64,000 nt of DNA. Origin: Rugalucina vietnamica (Eukaryota; Mollusca; Bivalvia; Lucinida; Lucinidae). Of the stretch, positions 42,801 to 48,084 are shown piece by piece (the stretch's first letter is position 1; the number at the start of each line of letters is the position of its first letter). A program made the position numbers and the translations under genes. The stretch covers positions 3,038,151 through 3,102,150 of the forward strand of contig OZ024878.1 of the NCBI GenBank assembly GCA_964017185.1, read 5' to 3'. The notes under the pieces are model-generated. The model saw only the letters and a program-made list of their open reading frames with translations. It did no database searches and was not told the origin of the DNA.

Positions 42801-45086
42801 CAGTTCTTTACCCTAACGCAAGAAACCTCATTCCAGCAGTAAGTTTACACACCTTGCCCTTTTCTAAAACTTATTTCATGCTCAGCTCAGCTGAGACTGA
42901 GACAATTGTTGGCATTCAAGTTAACATTTAAAGCAGGATAAATTAGATTTTAACATTTATAAGCAGGATAAATTACATTTTAACATTTATAAGCAGGATA
43001 AATTACATTTTAACATTATAAGCAGGATAAATTACATTTTAATATTTAGAAGCAGAATAAATTACATTTTAACATTTATAAGCAGGATAAATTACTTTTT
43101 AACATTTAAAGAAGGATAAATTACATTTAACATTTAAAGCAGGATAAATTGTTTTAACATTTATAAGCAGGATAAATTACAATTTAATATTTAGAAGCAG
43201 AATAAATTATATTTTAACATTTATAAGCAGGATAAATTACTTTTTAACATTTAAAGAAGGATAAATTACATTTAACATTTAAAGCAGGATAAATTGTTTT
43301 AACATTTATAAGCAGGATAAATTACATTTTAACATTTAAAGCAGGATAAATAACATTTTTTAACATTTATAAGAAGGATATATTACATTTAAACATTTAT
43401 AAGGCTTTGTTGAGCTAAACCAGAAATTTGGCTTTATTTTGGCTATTTCAGTATTTATGAGTAGTTCAAATTTCATGCTCAGCTGAGTCGATCAGGACAA
43501 TATTTTTATAACCCTGAGGCCAGGAGAACATGCTCCTATCATTTAAACTACTTATTACCAAATCTGAATAGCGTGCATGTAAATCTTAAATTTACTAGTA
43601 GACATAAAGTCCAATTCGCATGCGCAAAAAATACACGCGTGTAAATATACTCCGGTGTGTATTTATACTCCGGTGTGCAAATCAACCTGAGAGTAAATTT
43701 AAATTGTGTTCGCATGGGTTTTATCGCCAGGAGTATTTTTGTAGGTAAATTTATCATTTCTGGATTCAAACCTGTTCATTTAAGTTTTCTGTATTTGCAA
43801 AACAAGAAGAGGCTGCTTCAAGGTGTTCATGTAGACTTTGGCAGCAGAGGGGAATCAAGTAATGGTCAGGCATAACCTTAGCAGTTGTACAGTTCCCTTT
43901 TTCATCTTTTCACAAGGAATTACTGTTAAAATGCCCCAAGAATCCTAACCAAGAATGATGAAGAAATAGTGTGGCTGTTTGCACTCCATATGATCTAAAA
44001 TGTTATGAATGGCAATAAACTCTTATTTAGCAACAATGTCCACAGTTTCAGCAACTGTCATATAATCAGTTAGGAAAAAAAATGTGAAAATTTGTAATCT
44101 AAAAACAGAATATTGACTTGAAATAAAAATACTCATGGGTAAATTTTACTTTGCGTTCGCATGGGACATAATAGTAAATTTACACGTGTGTATTTGTAAA
44201 AATAAAATTTGCATCTGGTCATACCCTAGAGTAAATTTACCCATATGTAAATATACTCCGGTGTGTATTTGCGTTCGCATGCGCCATTTACTCACCCCGA
44301 GTAAAATTTGCACACCGGAGTATATTTACACGTGTGTATTTTTGGCGCATGCGAATTGGACTATAAGGAACACTATGAAATACCTGCACACAAACCATAC
44401 AGAAAAAATATAAAGTATGAATGTTATGACACAAAAGAAATATGTATTTGTGTTAAGTATTGGTTTCATTCATGTGAAGATGCACACTTACCTTGCAGCT
44501 ATTCAGAGCATTTATCTAGCAATGATTTTACAGCCTATGTAGACCTTTTATAGTCAAAGAGCTGGTTGAAACCTAACTAACCTAACCCTTCCTAACACTC
44601 CATTTACACAGAATCAACAGTTATCTCATGACGTGATCATAATCATTTCAGGGTGTCCCAGTTAACCTGAGAGAAGATACCTGTCTCGATGTGAAACAGC
44701 CTGACCTTGACATAACAAAAATAAACACCAACCAATGGGCTAAGATTATCAACAATATCGCCGTCCAGAATGCCGAAGTAAACCAGTTCGGCCAGCAACG
44801 GATGCAGCAATTAAATGGGTTTTTAGAGAGATATAAGAGAGAAGCACCAGCGAATATGCGCCAACAAGCTGCAGCGTTGACTCTTATGGAGGTGATGAAC
44901 GGTATCGAACAGCTTATGGCTATGCAGCAACCTTTGTATGGCCCTTATCAGTACATATATGACCAGGACAGGCAAATTATACAAGCCCGAGAGAGGGCGC
45001 TTCAAGCTAAGATTGAGAGATGGCAGCAAAAGTACCTGAATGATCCAAAATGCCCCAAACCAAAGAAAACAAAAAGCAGAGTCTAA
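9981..45086 (+). CDS. secreted chitobiase-like GH20 protein, 14 exons, probable pseudoenzyme
   Basis: Joining 14 exons gives an open frame of 1,119 residues with every junction in phase. The order is: hydrophobic N-terminal signal peptide (residues 1-15 or so), a chitobiase N-terminal carbohydrate-binding-type domain (about 25-245), the small alpha/beta domain that precedes GH20 barrels (about 247-340), the GH20 barrel (about 347-880), a beta-rich C-terminal part (about 882-975) and a Gln-rich helical tail (about 976-1119). Bacterial chitobiase is about 885 residues, so the tail is extra. GH20 enzymes cleave terminal N-acetylglucosamine from chitin oligomers by substrate-assisted catalysis with an Asp-Glu pair. 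Here that pair is Asp552-Asp553, the Pro-Gly-His motif is Leu463-Gly464-Gly465, and the late Trp-Ser-Glu motif lacks its Trp. Loss of hydrolysis with retained chitin binding is therefore likely. GH20-type proteins have been reported among mollusc shell matrix proteins; a role in shell or cuticle is inference. Confidence 0.85.
10027..12570. other. intron 1, first part: AT-rich, no clear feature
   Basis: No supported exon. Sequence at 11840-12070 has weak SINE-like character (TTAACGTCCCAGTCAACAGCC, and on the minus strand a TGGTTCAAGTCAAACC B-box-like block). Confidence 0.35.
12686..12720. repeat. poly(T) tract
   Basis: T run of about 35 bases inside intron 1, preceded by CTCTCTCT. Confidence 0.9.
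12779..13009. mobile_element. GAGCC MITE, reference full-length copy
   Basis: Terminal inverted repeats GAGCCGCCTCATGGGAAAACC / CATGAGGCGGCTC, flanked by a 4-base duplication AAAT (12775-12778 and 13010-13013). Near the middle is a strong palindrome (GATCAGCTTCGCGGTAACCG then CGAAGCTGATC) inside AAACAAAGGCGC / GCGCCTTTGTTT. No protein is encoded. Short open frames across copies (with KGADQLR-like words) are recurrent artefacts. Confidence 0.9.
13471..13704. mobile_element. GAGCC MITE copy
   Basis: Complete copy with ends GAGCCGCCTCGTGGGAAAACC and AAGGCGGCTC, in the opposite orientation to 12779-13009. Confidence 0.9.
13890..14130. mobile_element. GAGCC MITE copy
   Basis: Diverged ends GAGTCGCGTCATGAGAAAGC / TTCTCATTACGCGACTC. 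The flanks show ATT on both sides. Confidence 0.85.
14450..14568. mobile_element. GAGCC MITE, half copy
   Basis: Only the distal half remains: TGTACAGCCTGGTTTTGTGTC through TTTACGCAACGGCTC. It ends 14 bases before exon 2. Confidence 0.6.
14583..14706 (+). CDS. chitobiase-like gene, exon 2
   Basis: The acceptor is TATTTCAG and the donor ATCAG/GTGAGA. It encodes about 41 residues including LRVVVIVSTNHEPNGKYKM, which fits the first strands of the chitobiase N-terminal domain. Exon 3 continues the same fold after a 1.3 kb intron. Confidence 0.8.
14898..15012. mobile_element. palindromic MITE (GATTGTGGGTAC family), half copy
   Basis: Begins GAGGCGGTTCTAACGAGTACC and has CCCCAGTTTTGCTATATAAAAG and GGATATGTTTTCCTCAT, the standard right half. 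Confidence 0.8.
16008..16576 (+). CDS. chitobiase-like gene, exon 3 (N-terminal domain)
   Basis: This 569-base exon has acceptor TTCACTAG and donor ATTG/GTAGGT. It encodes residues 57-246, including LTNPPNNPL and DWQILFHHENRL, phrases typical of the chitobiase N-terminal carbohydrate-binding-type domain. The exon reads open beyond the donor for a few codons, but only this donor keeps phase with exon 4. Confidence 0.88.
16680..16880. mobile_element. palindromic MITE (GATTGTGGGTAC family), full palindrome
   Basis: Near-perfect palindrome centred at about 16738 (GAACCGCCTCGCCGAGGCGG), followed by the conserved tail to GGACATGTTTTCCTGATG. It lies just inside intron 3. Confidence 0.85.
17090..17322. 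mobile_element. GAGCC MITE copy with AAAT target duplication
   Basis: Ends GAGCCCCCTCGTGGGAAAACC / CATGGGGCGGCTC, flanked on both sides by AAAT. A further fragment of the family lies at 16993-17056. Confidence 0.9.
17395..17710. repeat. AT-rich 28-30 base satellite
   Basis: Imperfect repeats of GTTAAATATATTAAGATTTAC(A)TTGTCA. More units lie at 18165-18290 and 19840-19925, so the array has been split by the palindromic MITE and by the inverted-repeat element at 18294-19832. Confidence 0.85.
17778..18117. mobile_element. palindromic MITE with 340-base unit, copy 1
   Basis: See 39497-39835 for the partner. The copy here carries GAGAACGAAGTTGAGGTTAG at one end and CTCATCTCAACTTCGGGC at the other, with GTGCAGTCAATGCAG / CTGCATTGACTGCAC as inner arms. 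Confidence 0.8.
18294..19832. mobile_element. inverted-repeat element, about 1.5 kb, in intron 3
   Basis: The left end (CAGATAGAGGAAATGCATTG) and the right end (CGTATCTCCTCTACCTG) are inverted and diverged copies. Similarity continues inward about 250 bases: both arms contain TTTGATYTATAAATTTATAG words and, further in, ATGGCAAGTCTAGTTTGCTACGG versus ATGGCATGTCTATTTTGCTACGG. No transposase frame is visible. Internal sequence holds fragments of the palindromic MITE (18590-18640, 19205-19290). Confidence 0.65.
19927..20149 (-). repeat. tRNA-derived SINE, Leu-like head
   Basis: On the minus strand it opens GGCTCCCGTGGCCGAGCGGGT, a Leu/Ser-type tRNA start. A conserved body follows (GACAAGTCAAGTTTTGCTTGC, GTGTCAGGTGGGTTTTCTC, CGCCCCACCTACTGATTGG) and an A-rich tail. 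The body matches the SINE at 55565, which has a different tRNA head. Confidence 0.85.
22217..23143. mobile_element. non-autonomous element with TTAA target duplication
   Basis: Perfect 13-base inverted ends GGATGTTCGCTGC / GCAGCGAACATCC flanked by TTAA on each side (22213-22216 and 23144-23147). The 927-base interior has no credible protein. TTAA targets are typical of piggyBac, Kolobok and Sola3; the ends do not settle which. Confidence 0.8.
23160..23338. repeat. foldback sequence with G-run
   Basis: ATTCACCATTTTTCATTATC and its inverse (AATAATGTAAAAATGGTGAA) border a 178-base imperfect palindrome. Its loop contains a run of 15 or more G. Arms include CAGTATTGGAGATACAGGTA. Confidence 0.75.
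23969..24184 (+). CDS. chitobiase-like gene, exon 4
   Basis: Acceptor TATTCCAG, donor GACG/GTAAGT. It encodes residues 247-318 and includes DDGYNFTVTPKATAAGTRFD, which matches the small domain that precedes the GH20 barrel. It is preceded by the 7.4 kb intron 3. Confidence 0.85.
24209..24430. mobile_element. GAGCC MITE copy in intron 4
   Basis: Begins 24 bases after exon 4. Ends GAGCCGCCTTGTGGGAAAACC / ATGCGGCGGCTC. The central hairpin is shortened. Confidence 0.88.
24793..25027. mobile_element. GAGCC MITE copy with ATTT target duplication
   Basis: ATTT on each side (24789-24792 and 25028-25031). Intact central palindrome CAGCTTCGCGGTTACCGCG. Confidence 0.9.
25043..25105. mobile_element. 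palindromic MITE, left part, interrupted
   Basis: TATAGATTGTGGGTACAC through CAAAAATAAAAAAAATAGG. The remainder continues at 28486-28565 after a 3.4 kb insertion at its TA dinucleotide. Confidence 0.8.
25295..27841. mobile_element. nested 2.5 kb element with TAA target duplication
   Basis: Inverted ends TGCACCAGTCATTTGTAACC... match for about 45 bases, including the CCCCACCTACGGGGAT part. TAA lies on both sides (25292-25294, 27842-27844), which fits PIF/Harbinger-type targets. The ends are GC-rich against an AT-rich middle. No transposase is seen. Confidence 0.75.
26224..26280 (+). mobile_element. LINE 3'-end fragment
   Basis: CCTGGTGAAATAATGTTATT, TTGGCGTGTCACCAG and CTATTCAGATTCAGA match the 3' end of the LINE at 58150-59780, including its ATTCAG tail. 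Confidence 0.8.
28486..28565. mobile_element. palindromic MITE, right part, interrupted
   Basis: TACCCCTGTATACCCCAATT to GACATGTTTTCCTGATG. It completes the copy begun at 25043. Confidence 0.8.
28631..28715 (+). CDS. chitobiase-like gene, exon 5
   Basis: 85 bases with acceptor CTTTTGCAG and donor CAAG/GTAATA. It encodes ATMFSIMGIYDAIPHIAFQD, the linker strand that leads into the GH20 barrel (family consensus ends Pro-x-x-x-Ile-x-Asp-x-Pro-Arg). Confidence 0.8.
28716..29555. other. intron 5, no gene; poly(T) at 29226-29257
   Basis: Nothing coding is supported. The T run is about 32 bases. Confidence 0.4.
29633..29696 (+). pseudogene. duplicated 5' part of exon 6 (pseudo-exon)
   Basis: A 141-base direct duplication copies the end of intron 5, its acceptor and the first 64 coding bases of exon 6. 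The copy has no donor; reading on from its acceptor reaches a TGA after about 30 codons. The true exon follows at 29774. Both copies are essentially identical, so the duplication is recent. Confidence 0.85.
29774..29951 (+). CDS. chitobiase-like gene, exon 6 (start of GH20 barrel)
   Basis: Encodes residues 347-406, beginning FGWRSVEIDLTSNFF and continuing to VLGDNKAWRLEV. This aligns to the first barrel strands of GH20 (consensus Trp-Arg-Gly...Asp...Arg-x-Phe and the Leu-Thr-Asp-Asp-x-x-Trp-Arg motif). The substrate-binding Arg350 is kept; the Arg before the Asn-Phe is Ser, and the second Asp of the later motif is Asn. Phase 0 donor ACG/GTAAGA. Confidence 0.88.
29975..30208. mobile_element. 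GAGCC MITE with expanded poly(T) replacing its hairpin
   Basis: ATTT duplications (29971-29974, 30209-30212). The GCGCCTTTG part of the hairpin has grown into a T run of about 44 bases (30132-30176) and the second arm is lost. Confidence 0.85.
30307..30900. repeat. simple repeats in intron 6
   Basis: Poly(A) of about 35 bases at 30307-30341, a C/A-rich run near 30505-30560 and an (AAAT)n run at 30848-30890. No gene is seen. Confidence 0.85.
30998..33115 (+). repeat. GCTCACCTGAGC-family long repeat with internal 466-base units
   Basis: Starts AGCTCACCTGAGCCGAAGG and a CCGTCCGTCCGTC microsatellite, and ends CAGGTGAGCGTTCTCAGGAC. Inside, four or five units of about 466 bases repeat (for example CAGTCTGTTGTCCATACACA at about 31517, 31981 and, with one change, 32447). 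Units carry paired AGGTCA/TGACCT words and a CACATGACCAAGATGGCCGC phrase. No protein is encoded. The same repeat, inverted, fills 57998-61738. Confidence 0.9.
33325..33545. mobile_element. small hairpin element in intron 6
   Basis: A strong hairpin (AGCCCCAGATGTGACGCCGC / GCGGCGTCCCATCTGGGGCT, 33361-33406) lies between TTTAAGCCTGGCGTCCC and an inverted end CATTCGTCATAAATGGGTTAA. Related end sequence (TTAACCCATATTTGACGAAT) occurs at 40636. Confidence 0.6.
33612..34217 (+). CDS. chitobiase-like gene, exon 7 (GH20 catalytic core)
   Basis: The largest exon (606 bases, residues 407-608). It carries the GSKRC...Cys disulfide region, NGYLSRYEF (family: GYYTRAEF-like), VIPKINFLGG at 456-465 (family: VIPEINMPGH) and FHAGGDDW at 547-554 (family: HIGGDEV). 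The codons for the Asp-Asp pair are GAT at 34047 and GAT at 34050. Acceptor TTTTACAG, donor CCCGCT/GTAAGT. Confidence 0.93.
34523..34795 (+). CDS. chitobiase-like gene, exon 8
   Basis: 273 bases, phase 0 on both sides, residues 609-699. It has a proline run (EPPPPPGN) and ends RAPWGKAYRCGNAGYQ. The final part leads into exon 9 as the strand that in GH20 precedes the active-site Tyr-x-Asp loop. Confidence 0.88.
35106..37845 (-). mobile_element. antisense LINE fragment in intron 8
   Basis: Reading the minus strand gives pieces of a non-LTR retrotransposon ORF2. They include the finger region (VITPVQKKGKDSKLLENYLG), QKAFDVVHHSILLDKL, the NQGVRQGAILS motif, CADDVALLASS in place of the catalytic Tyr-Ala-Asp-Asp, and a C-terminal Cys/His knuckle (CRHCHLEEEGLLHLVSRC). 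At least three frame breaks split it, the endonuclease is missing, and the catalytic Tyr is Cys, so it is dead. It lies antisense to the host gene. Possible clades are CR1/L2-like or I-like; I cannot decide. Confidence 0.85.
37917..38163 (+). CDS. chitobiase-like gene, exon 9
   Basis: Acceptor TTTTTCAG, donor AAAG/GTGGGT, residues 700-781. It begins FVLTPESYTDLESG, where GH20 enzymes have the Tyr-x-Asp that contacts the substrate, and ends LTTVGAGNLK. Its last 70 or so bases and donor are the source unit of the tandem array that follows. Confidence 0.88.
38095..39345 (+). repeat. tandem array of exon 9 end plus splice donor
   Basis: About 13-14 head-to-tail copies of an 86-95 base unit follow exon 9. 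Each contains CAGGATAGCGCAGCTGG, AAAGTCCTGAACTGACGACAG, GGTAACCTTAAAG and then the donor GTGGGTTGAC. The first copy is the real exon end. One copy (about 38835-38890) is internally deleted. Units are not a multiple of three, and reading through the first donor reaches a TAG in the next unit. Confidence 0.92.
39497..39835. mobile_element. palindromic MITE with 340-base unit, copy 2
   Basis: It shares with 17778-18117 the ends GAGAACGAAGTTGAGGTTAG / CATCTCAACTTCGG, the internal GATAGGTGCAGTCAATGCAG and its inverse, and the CGGTTRTTTCGTTTTCGCAAA block. Both copies fold back on themselves. Confidence 0.8.
40092..40298. mobile_element. GAGCC MITE just upstream of exon 10
   Basis: Bounded by a 4-base duplication ATTT (40088-40091 and 40299-40302). 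It ends only 18 bases before exon 10, so the target duplication and the flanking T-rich stretch make up the exon 10 polypyrimidine tract. The central hairpin is partly lost. Confidence 0.85.
40317..40617 (+). CDS. chitobiase-like gene, exon 10
   Basis: Residues 782-881. It includes IGTQVLRNET and ARLATVAEKAWRRTAYEN. These match the end of the GH20 barrel (family: SAQLWSET ... LAERAW), but the Trp of the Trp-Ser-Glu motif is replaced by Leu/Arg. Donor GCGGG/GTGAGT, phase 2. Confidence 0.9.
40907..40999 (+). CDS. chitobiase-like gene, exon 11
   Basis: 93 bases, acceptor TGTTTCAG, donor TTCAG/GTAACT. Encodes GFPPTPPPWQVIVKADDVGS. Phase fits both neighbours. It belongs to the C-terminal part after the barrel. 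Confidence 0.78.
41100..41270. mobile_element. palindromic MITE copy in intron 11
   Basis: Shortened palindrome (GATTGTGGGTACACG ... CGAGTACCCACAATTTATG) with diverged tail. Confidence 0.7.
41563..41679 (+). CDS. chitobiase-like gene, exon 12
   Basis: 117 bases, acceptor ATCTTCAG, donor CTGAC/GTAAGC. Encodes TWRNLYETDDRGNMFGGYAM and a strand-like LELRLT. C-terminal domain of unassigned function. Confidence 0.75.
41840..42120. mobile_element. palindromic MITE with triplicated arm
   Basis: The GGTTMTAACRAGTACCCACAATCTRTGTTTTG arm occurs three times in a row (41917-41948, 41953-41986, 41992-42025), the two junctions formed by a GCGAGGCGG or GCAAGGCGG step. It ends with the usual tail and CATGCTTTCCTGATC. 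Confidence 0.8.
42265..42545. mobile_element. palindromic MITE, opposite orientation
   Basis: Starts CATCAGGAAAACATGTCCGTG, has TATAGATTGT-like arms (ACATAGATTGTTGGTACACG) and ends GGGCAAGTTTTCATAATG. The inverted ends GAAAACATGTCC / GCAAGTTTTC define the family's termini. Confidence 0.75.
42769..42838 (+). CDS. chitobiase-like gene, exon 13
   Basis: 70 bases, acceptor TTTCATAG, donor CCAGCA/GTAAGT. Encodes SIPTVLYPNARNLIPA. Phase 2 in and phase 0 out fit exons 12 and 14. Confidence 0.75.
42920..43405. repeat. AT-rich 30-base tandem repeat
   Basis: About 16 imperfect copies of AACATTTATAAGCAGGATAAA + TTACATTTT in intron 13. Some 165-base higher-order similarity is visible (43040-43200 versus 43180-43340). 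Confidence 0.9.
43608..44362. mobile_element. inverted-repeat element with ATAA target duplication
   Basis: Ends AGTCCAATTCGCATGCGC / GCGCATGCGAATTGGACT continue for over 50 bases, including TACTCCGGTGTG and CACACCGGAGTA. ATAA flanks both sides (43604-43607, 44363-44366). The 755-base interior has no recognised protein. Inner copies of the arm words occur near 44150-44290. Confidence 0.85.
44652..45086 (+). CDS. chitobiase-like gene, exon 14 (C-terminal tail)
   Basis: Acceptor ATTTCAG and stop TAA at 45084-45086. It encodes residues 976-1119: GVPVNLREDTCLDV followed by a Gln/Met/Ala-rich helical stretch (for example FGQQRMQQLNGFLERYKRE and MEVMNGIEQLMAMQQPLYG) and a basic end (KPKKTKSRV). 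Bacterial chitobiases lack this tail. Its composition suggests oligomerisation or interaction with other matrix molecules, which is inference. Confidence 0.85.
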   Translation, partial: GVPVNLREDTCLDVKQPDLDITKINTNQWAKIINNIAVQNAEVNQFGQQRMQQLNGFLERYKREAPANMRQQAAALTLMEVMNGIEQLMAMQQPLYGPYQYIYDQDRQIIQARERALQAKIERWQQKYLNDPKCPKPKKTKSRV

Positions 45087-45449
45087 CTCGTAAACTAGTG
45101 GTCCTAGCTGCTTATGTCTGCAATTTAAGCTTTAAGGGTAGCACATTACTCACTCTCTGGGCCTTTCTCTATTCCAATGAAGAGGTTGCTGGTCTTAAAA
45201 TGTTCGTTCATAGACTGGTATATTCTGCTAGGTCAATGTGTGTAATAAGAATGTCTCAACTATTATTATCTTGACTTGGTATCCAAGCCAACTTAAAAAG
45301 GCAACATAATAATCATGATCTCTGTCAAGATTTTATTCTTTTATTTCTGAGCATTAATTCAGATCTTCAGCAATGAATGAAAGTGCTAATAGGTAACACT
45401 TATGGGATTTTGTGTATGTGTTTTGTAAGTATGTGTTTTGTAAATGACA

Positions 45450-45455
45450 AATAAA
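45450..45455 (+). terminator. candidate polyadenylation signal of chitobiase-like gene
   Basis: AATAAA, 364 bases after the stop codon. The surrounding 3' flank is the first unit of the tandem duplication, so similar signals recur downstream, in copies 2 and 3 for example. Confidence 0.5.
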
Positions 45456-45559
45456 TGACATTTTAAAGTCACAGGATTTCTCTTTTAAATAGACACCCTT
45501 TAAAAAACTGCCAAAGTAATACAATGATAAAACACATCTGAAGAGGCTTAACTAGCAAA

Positions 45560-45860
45560 AACAGTGGTATGGTGGTTATGTCACTCGTCTTGTAAACCAG
45601 GGGTGGCAGGTTCGATTTCCGGCTTCCCTTGTCTGTCGGATGAGACTATAAACTGAGATCCCGTCTCCATATGACCTTAGCTGTTACCTTAGGACATTAG
45701 ACTCCAAATCAACGAACCAACCTTTTCAGTCCCATCAGGACAGAGCCACAGTTTCCTGGATAGTTACCACAGTAATTAGGAGTTAATGTGTCATGCTAAA
45801 GAGAACAACCCCGTTTCAAAACTACTTCTCGGCTTTACCTACTAAGCCAAAACCGTCCTC
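45560..45860 (+). repeat. tRNA-derived SINE, Thr-like head
   Basis: GTGGTTATGTCACTCGTC, CTTGTAAACCAGG and GGCAGGTTCGATTTCCGG resemble a tRNA-Thr (UGU) with A and B boxes. A body follows to AGTTAATGTGTCATGC. Copies occur in each duplicated unit at about 47054, 48548 and 50070 (last divergent). Confidence 0.75.
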
Positions 45861-46588
45861 TATCTATATCTATATGTGATCACAAACTTACTGAAAAATT
45901 AATAACATCCAAGTACTCCCCTAGATTCTATAATCAAAACTTTAAAGCCTGATTGGCTGAATCTAAACATTCTAGGCCAGCTAATAATCCTGCAACTAAT
46001 CTGATCAGAAACCATAAGAGTAGGTTCTGTACTTCAGGAAAACGTATCCGTGCAATGTATACCCCCTTAAACCCCACTTTTATAAACCCCACTTTTATAT
46101 AGTAAAGCTGAGGTAAGCAGAGGTAAAGTTTTTTAGCTCACCTGAACCGAATCTTCACAAGGTGAGCTTATAGTACAGTAGTCGAGCCGGCGTCCGTCCG
46201 TGCGTGCGTGCGTCCGTGCGTCCACATTTTCAAACTCAAATATCTCTAAGACAACAAGGCCGGTCGTGATCAAAAGCATCATTGAGGAGGGGGAAAGGTT
46301 GCATTAGGTTTTGGGCCAGGTCGGATTGGAACTCTGGTTTCCATGGCAACAGATAGCTCCCATAGACTTACAATGGGAAAAACATAAAAAAAAATCTTCT
46401 TCTCCGAAACCACAAGTCCCAGACCTTTCATTTTTGTGTGTAGCAATGTATAGTGGTCCTCTTTATAAATCCTGCCAACCGTGTCCCTGGGGTCCATACA
46501 GGCCCCGCCCCGGGGGCGTGATGGGGCATAAAAAATCTTCTCCGAAACCACATGGCCCAGAGCCTTCATATTTTGTATGTAGCAATGT

Positions 46589-48084
46589 GTGTCAGATCTT
46601 CAACAATGAATGAAAGTGCTATTAGCTAACACTTGAACCGCCACATGAGAAAACCAACAATCTGCCTAGACGAAAACAAAGGCGCAGATCAGCTTCGCAG
46701 TAACTGCGAGATCAGCTTCGCAGTAACTGCGAAGCTGATTAGTGCCTTTGTTTTCGCTACCCGGATAGTACAGTTCCTCTTCTATTTAAATCCGGAATTT
46801 CAAGATTCTAGCTCTTTTCTGTGACTATACAGGTCGGTTTATGTCGGACCTGGTCGGAAACACATTGTTGGTTATCCCACGAGGCGGCTCACTTATGGGA
46901 TTGATTTTGTGAATGTGTTTTGTAAGATTGTGTTTTGTAAGAATGTGTTTTGTAAATGATAAATAAATGACATTTAAAAGTCTCATGATTTCTCTTTTAA
47001 ATAGAATCCCTTTAAAACTGCCAAATTAATACAATGATAAAACACATCTGAAGAGGCTTAACTAGCCGAAACAGTGGTATGTTGGTTATGTCACTCGTCT
47101 TGTAAACCAGGGGTGGCAGGTTCGATTTCGGGCTTCCCTTGTCTGTCGGATGAGACTATAAACTGAGATCCCGTCTCCATATGACCTTAGCTGTTACCTT
47201 AGGACGTTAGACTCCAAATCAACGAACCAACCTTTTCAGTCCCATCAGGACAGAGCCACAGTTTCCTGGATAGTTACCACAGTAATTAGGAGTTAATGTG
47301 TCATGCTAAAGGGAACAACCCCGTTTCAAAACTACTTCTCGGCTCTACCTACTAAGCCACCACCGTCCTCTATCTATATCTATATGTGATCACAAACTTA
47401 CTGAAAAATTAATAACATCCAAGTACTCCCCTAGATTCTATATTCAAAACTTAAAGCCTGATTGGCTGAATCTGAACATTCTAGGCCAGCTAATAATCCT
47501 GCAACTAATCTGATCAGAAACCATAAGAGTAGGTTCTGTACTTCAGGAAAACGTATCCGTGCAATGTATACTCCCTTAAACCCCACTTTTATAAACCCCA
47601 CTTTTATATAGTAAAGCTGAGGTAAGCAGGGGTAAAGTTTTTCAGCTCACCTGAGCCGAAGGCTCACAAGGTGAGCTTATAGTACAGTAGTCGAGCCGGC
47701 GTCCGTCCGTCCGTGCGTGCGTGCATGCGTCCACATTTTCAAACTCAAATATCTCTAAGACAACAAGGCCGGTCGTGATCAAAAGGTTGCATTAGGTTTT
47801 GGGTCAGGTCGGACTGGAACTCTGGTTTCCATGGCAACAGATAGCTCCCATAGACTTACAATGGGAAAAACATAAAACAAAATTTCTTCTCCGAAACCAC
47901 AAGTCCCAGACCTTTCATTTTTTGTGTGTAGCAATGTATAGTGGTCCTCTTTATAAATCCTGCCAACCGTGTCCCTGGGGTCCATACAGGCCCCGCCCCG
48001 GGGGCATGATGGGGCAAAACATAAAAAAATCTTCTCCGAAACCACATGGCCCAGAGCTTTCATATTTTGTATGTAGCAATGTGT
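46589..48084 (+). repeat. tandem segmental duplication, unit 2 (with MITE)
   Basis: About 1.5 kb, nearly identical to units 1 and 3 except for the GAGCC MITE at 46635-46890. Unit length exceeds unit 1 by about the MITE plus 4 bases. Confidence 0.9.
46635..46890. mobile_element. GAGCC MITE, filled site in unit 2
   Basis: Flanked by ACTT on both sides (46631-46634, 46891-46894). The first half of the central hairpin is itself duplicated (CAGATCAGCTTCGCAGTAAC twice). Confidence 0.95.

Larger units (their letters stand above)
45360..46588 (+). repeat. tandem segmental duplication, unit 1 (no MITE)
   Basis: First of four head-to-tail units that include the 3' flank of the chitobiase-like gene. 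It holds a tRNA-Thr-like SINE (45555-45860), a palindromic-MITE fragment (46030-46120) and a GCTCACCTGAGC-type repeat. It lacks the GAGCC MITE: at 45398 it reads AACACTTATGGG, the empty site. Confidence 0.9.
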
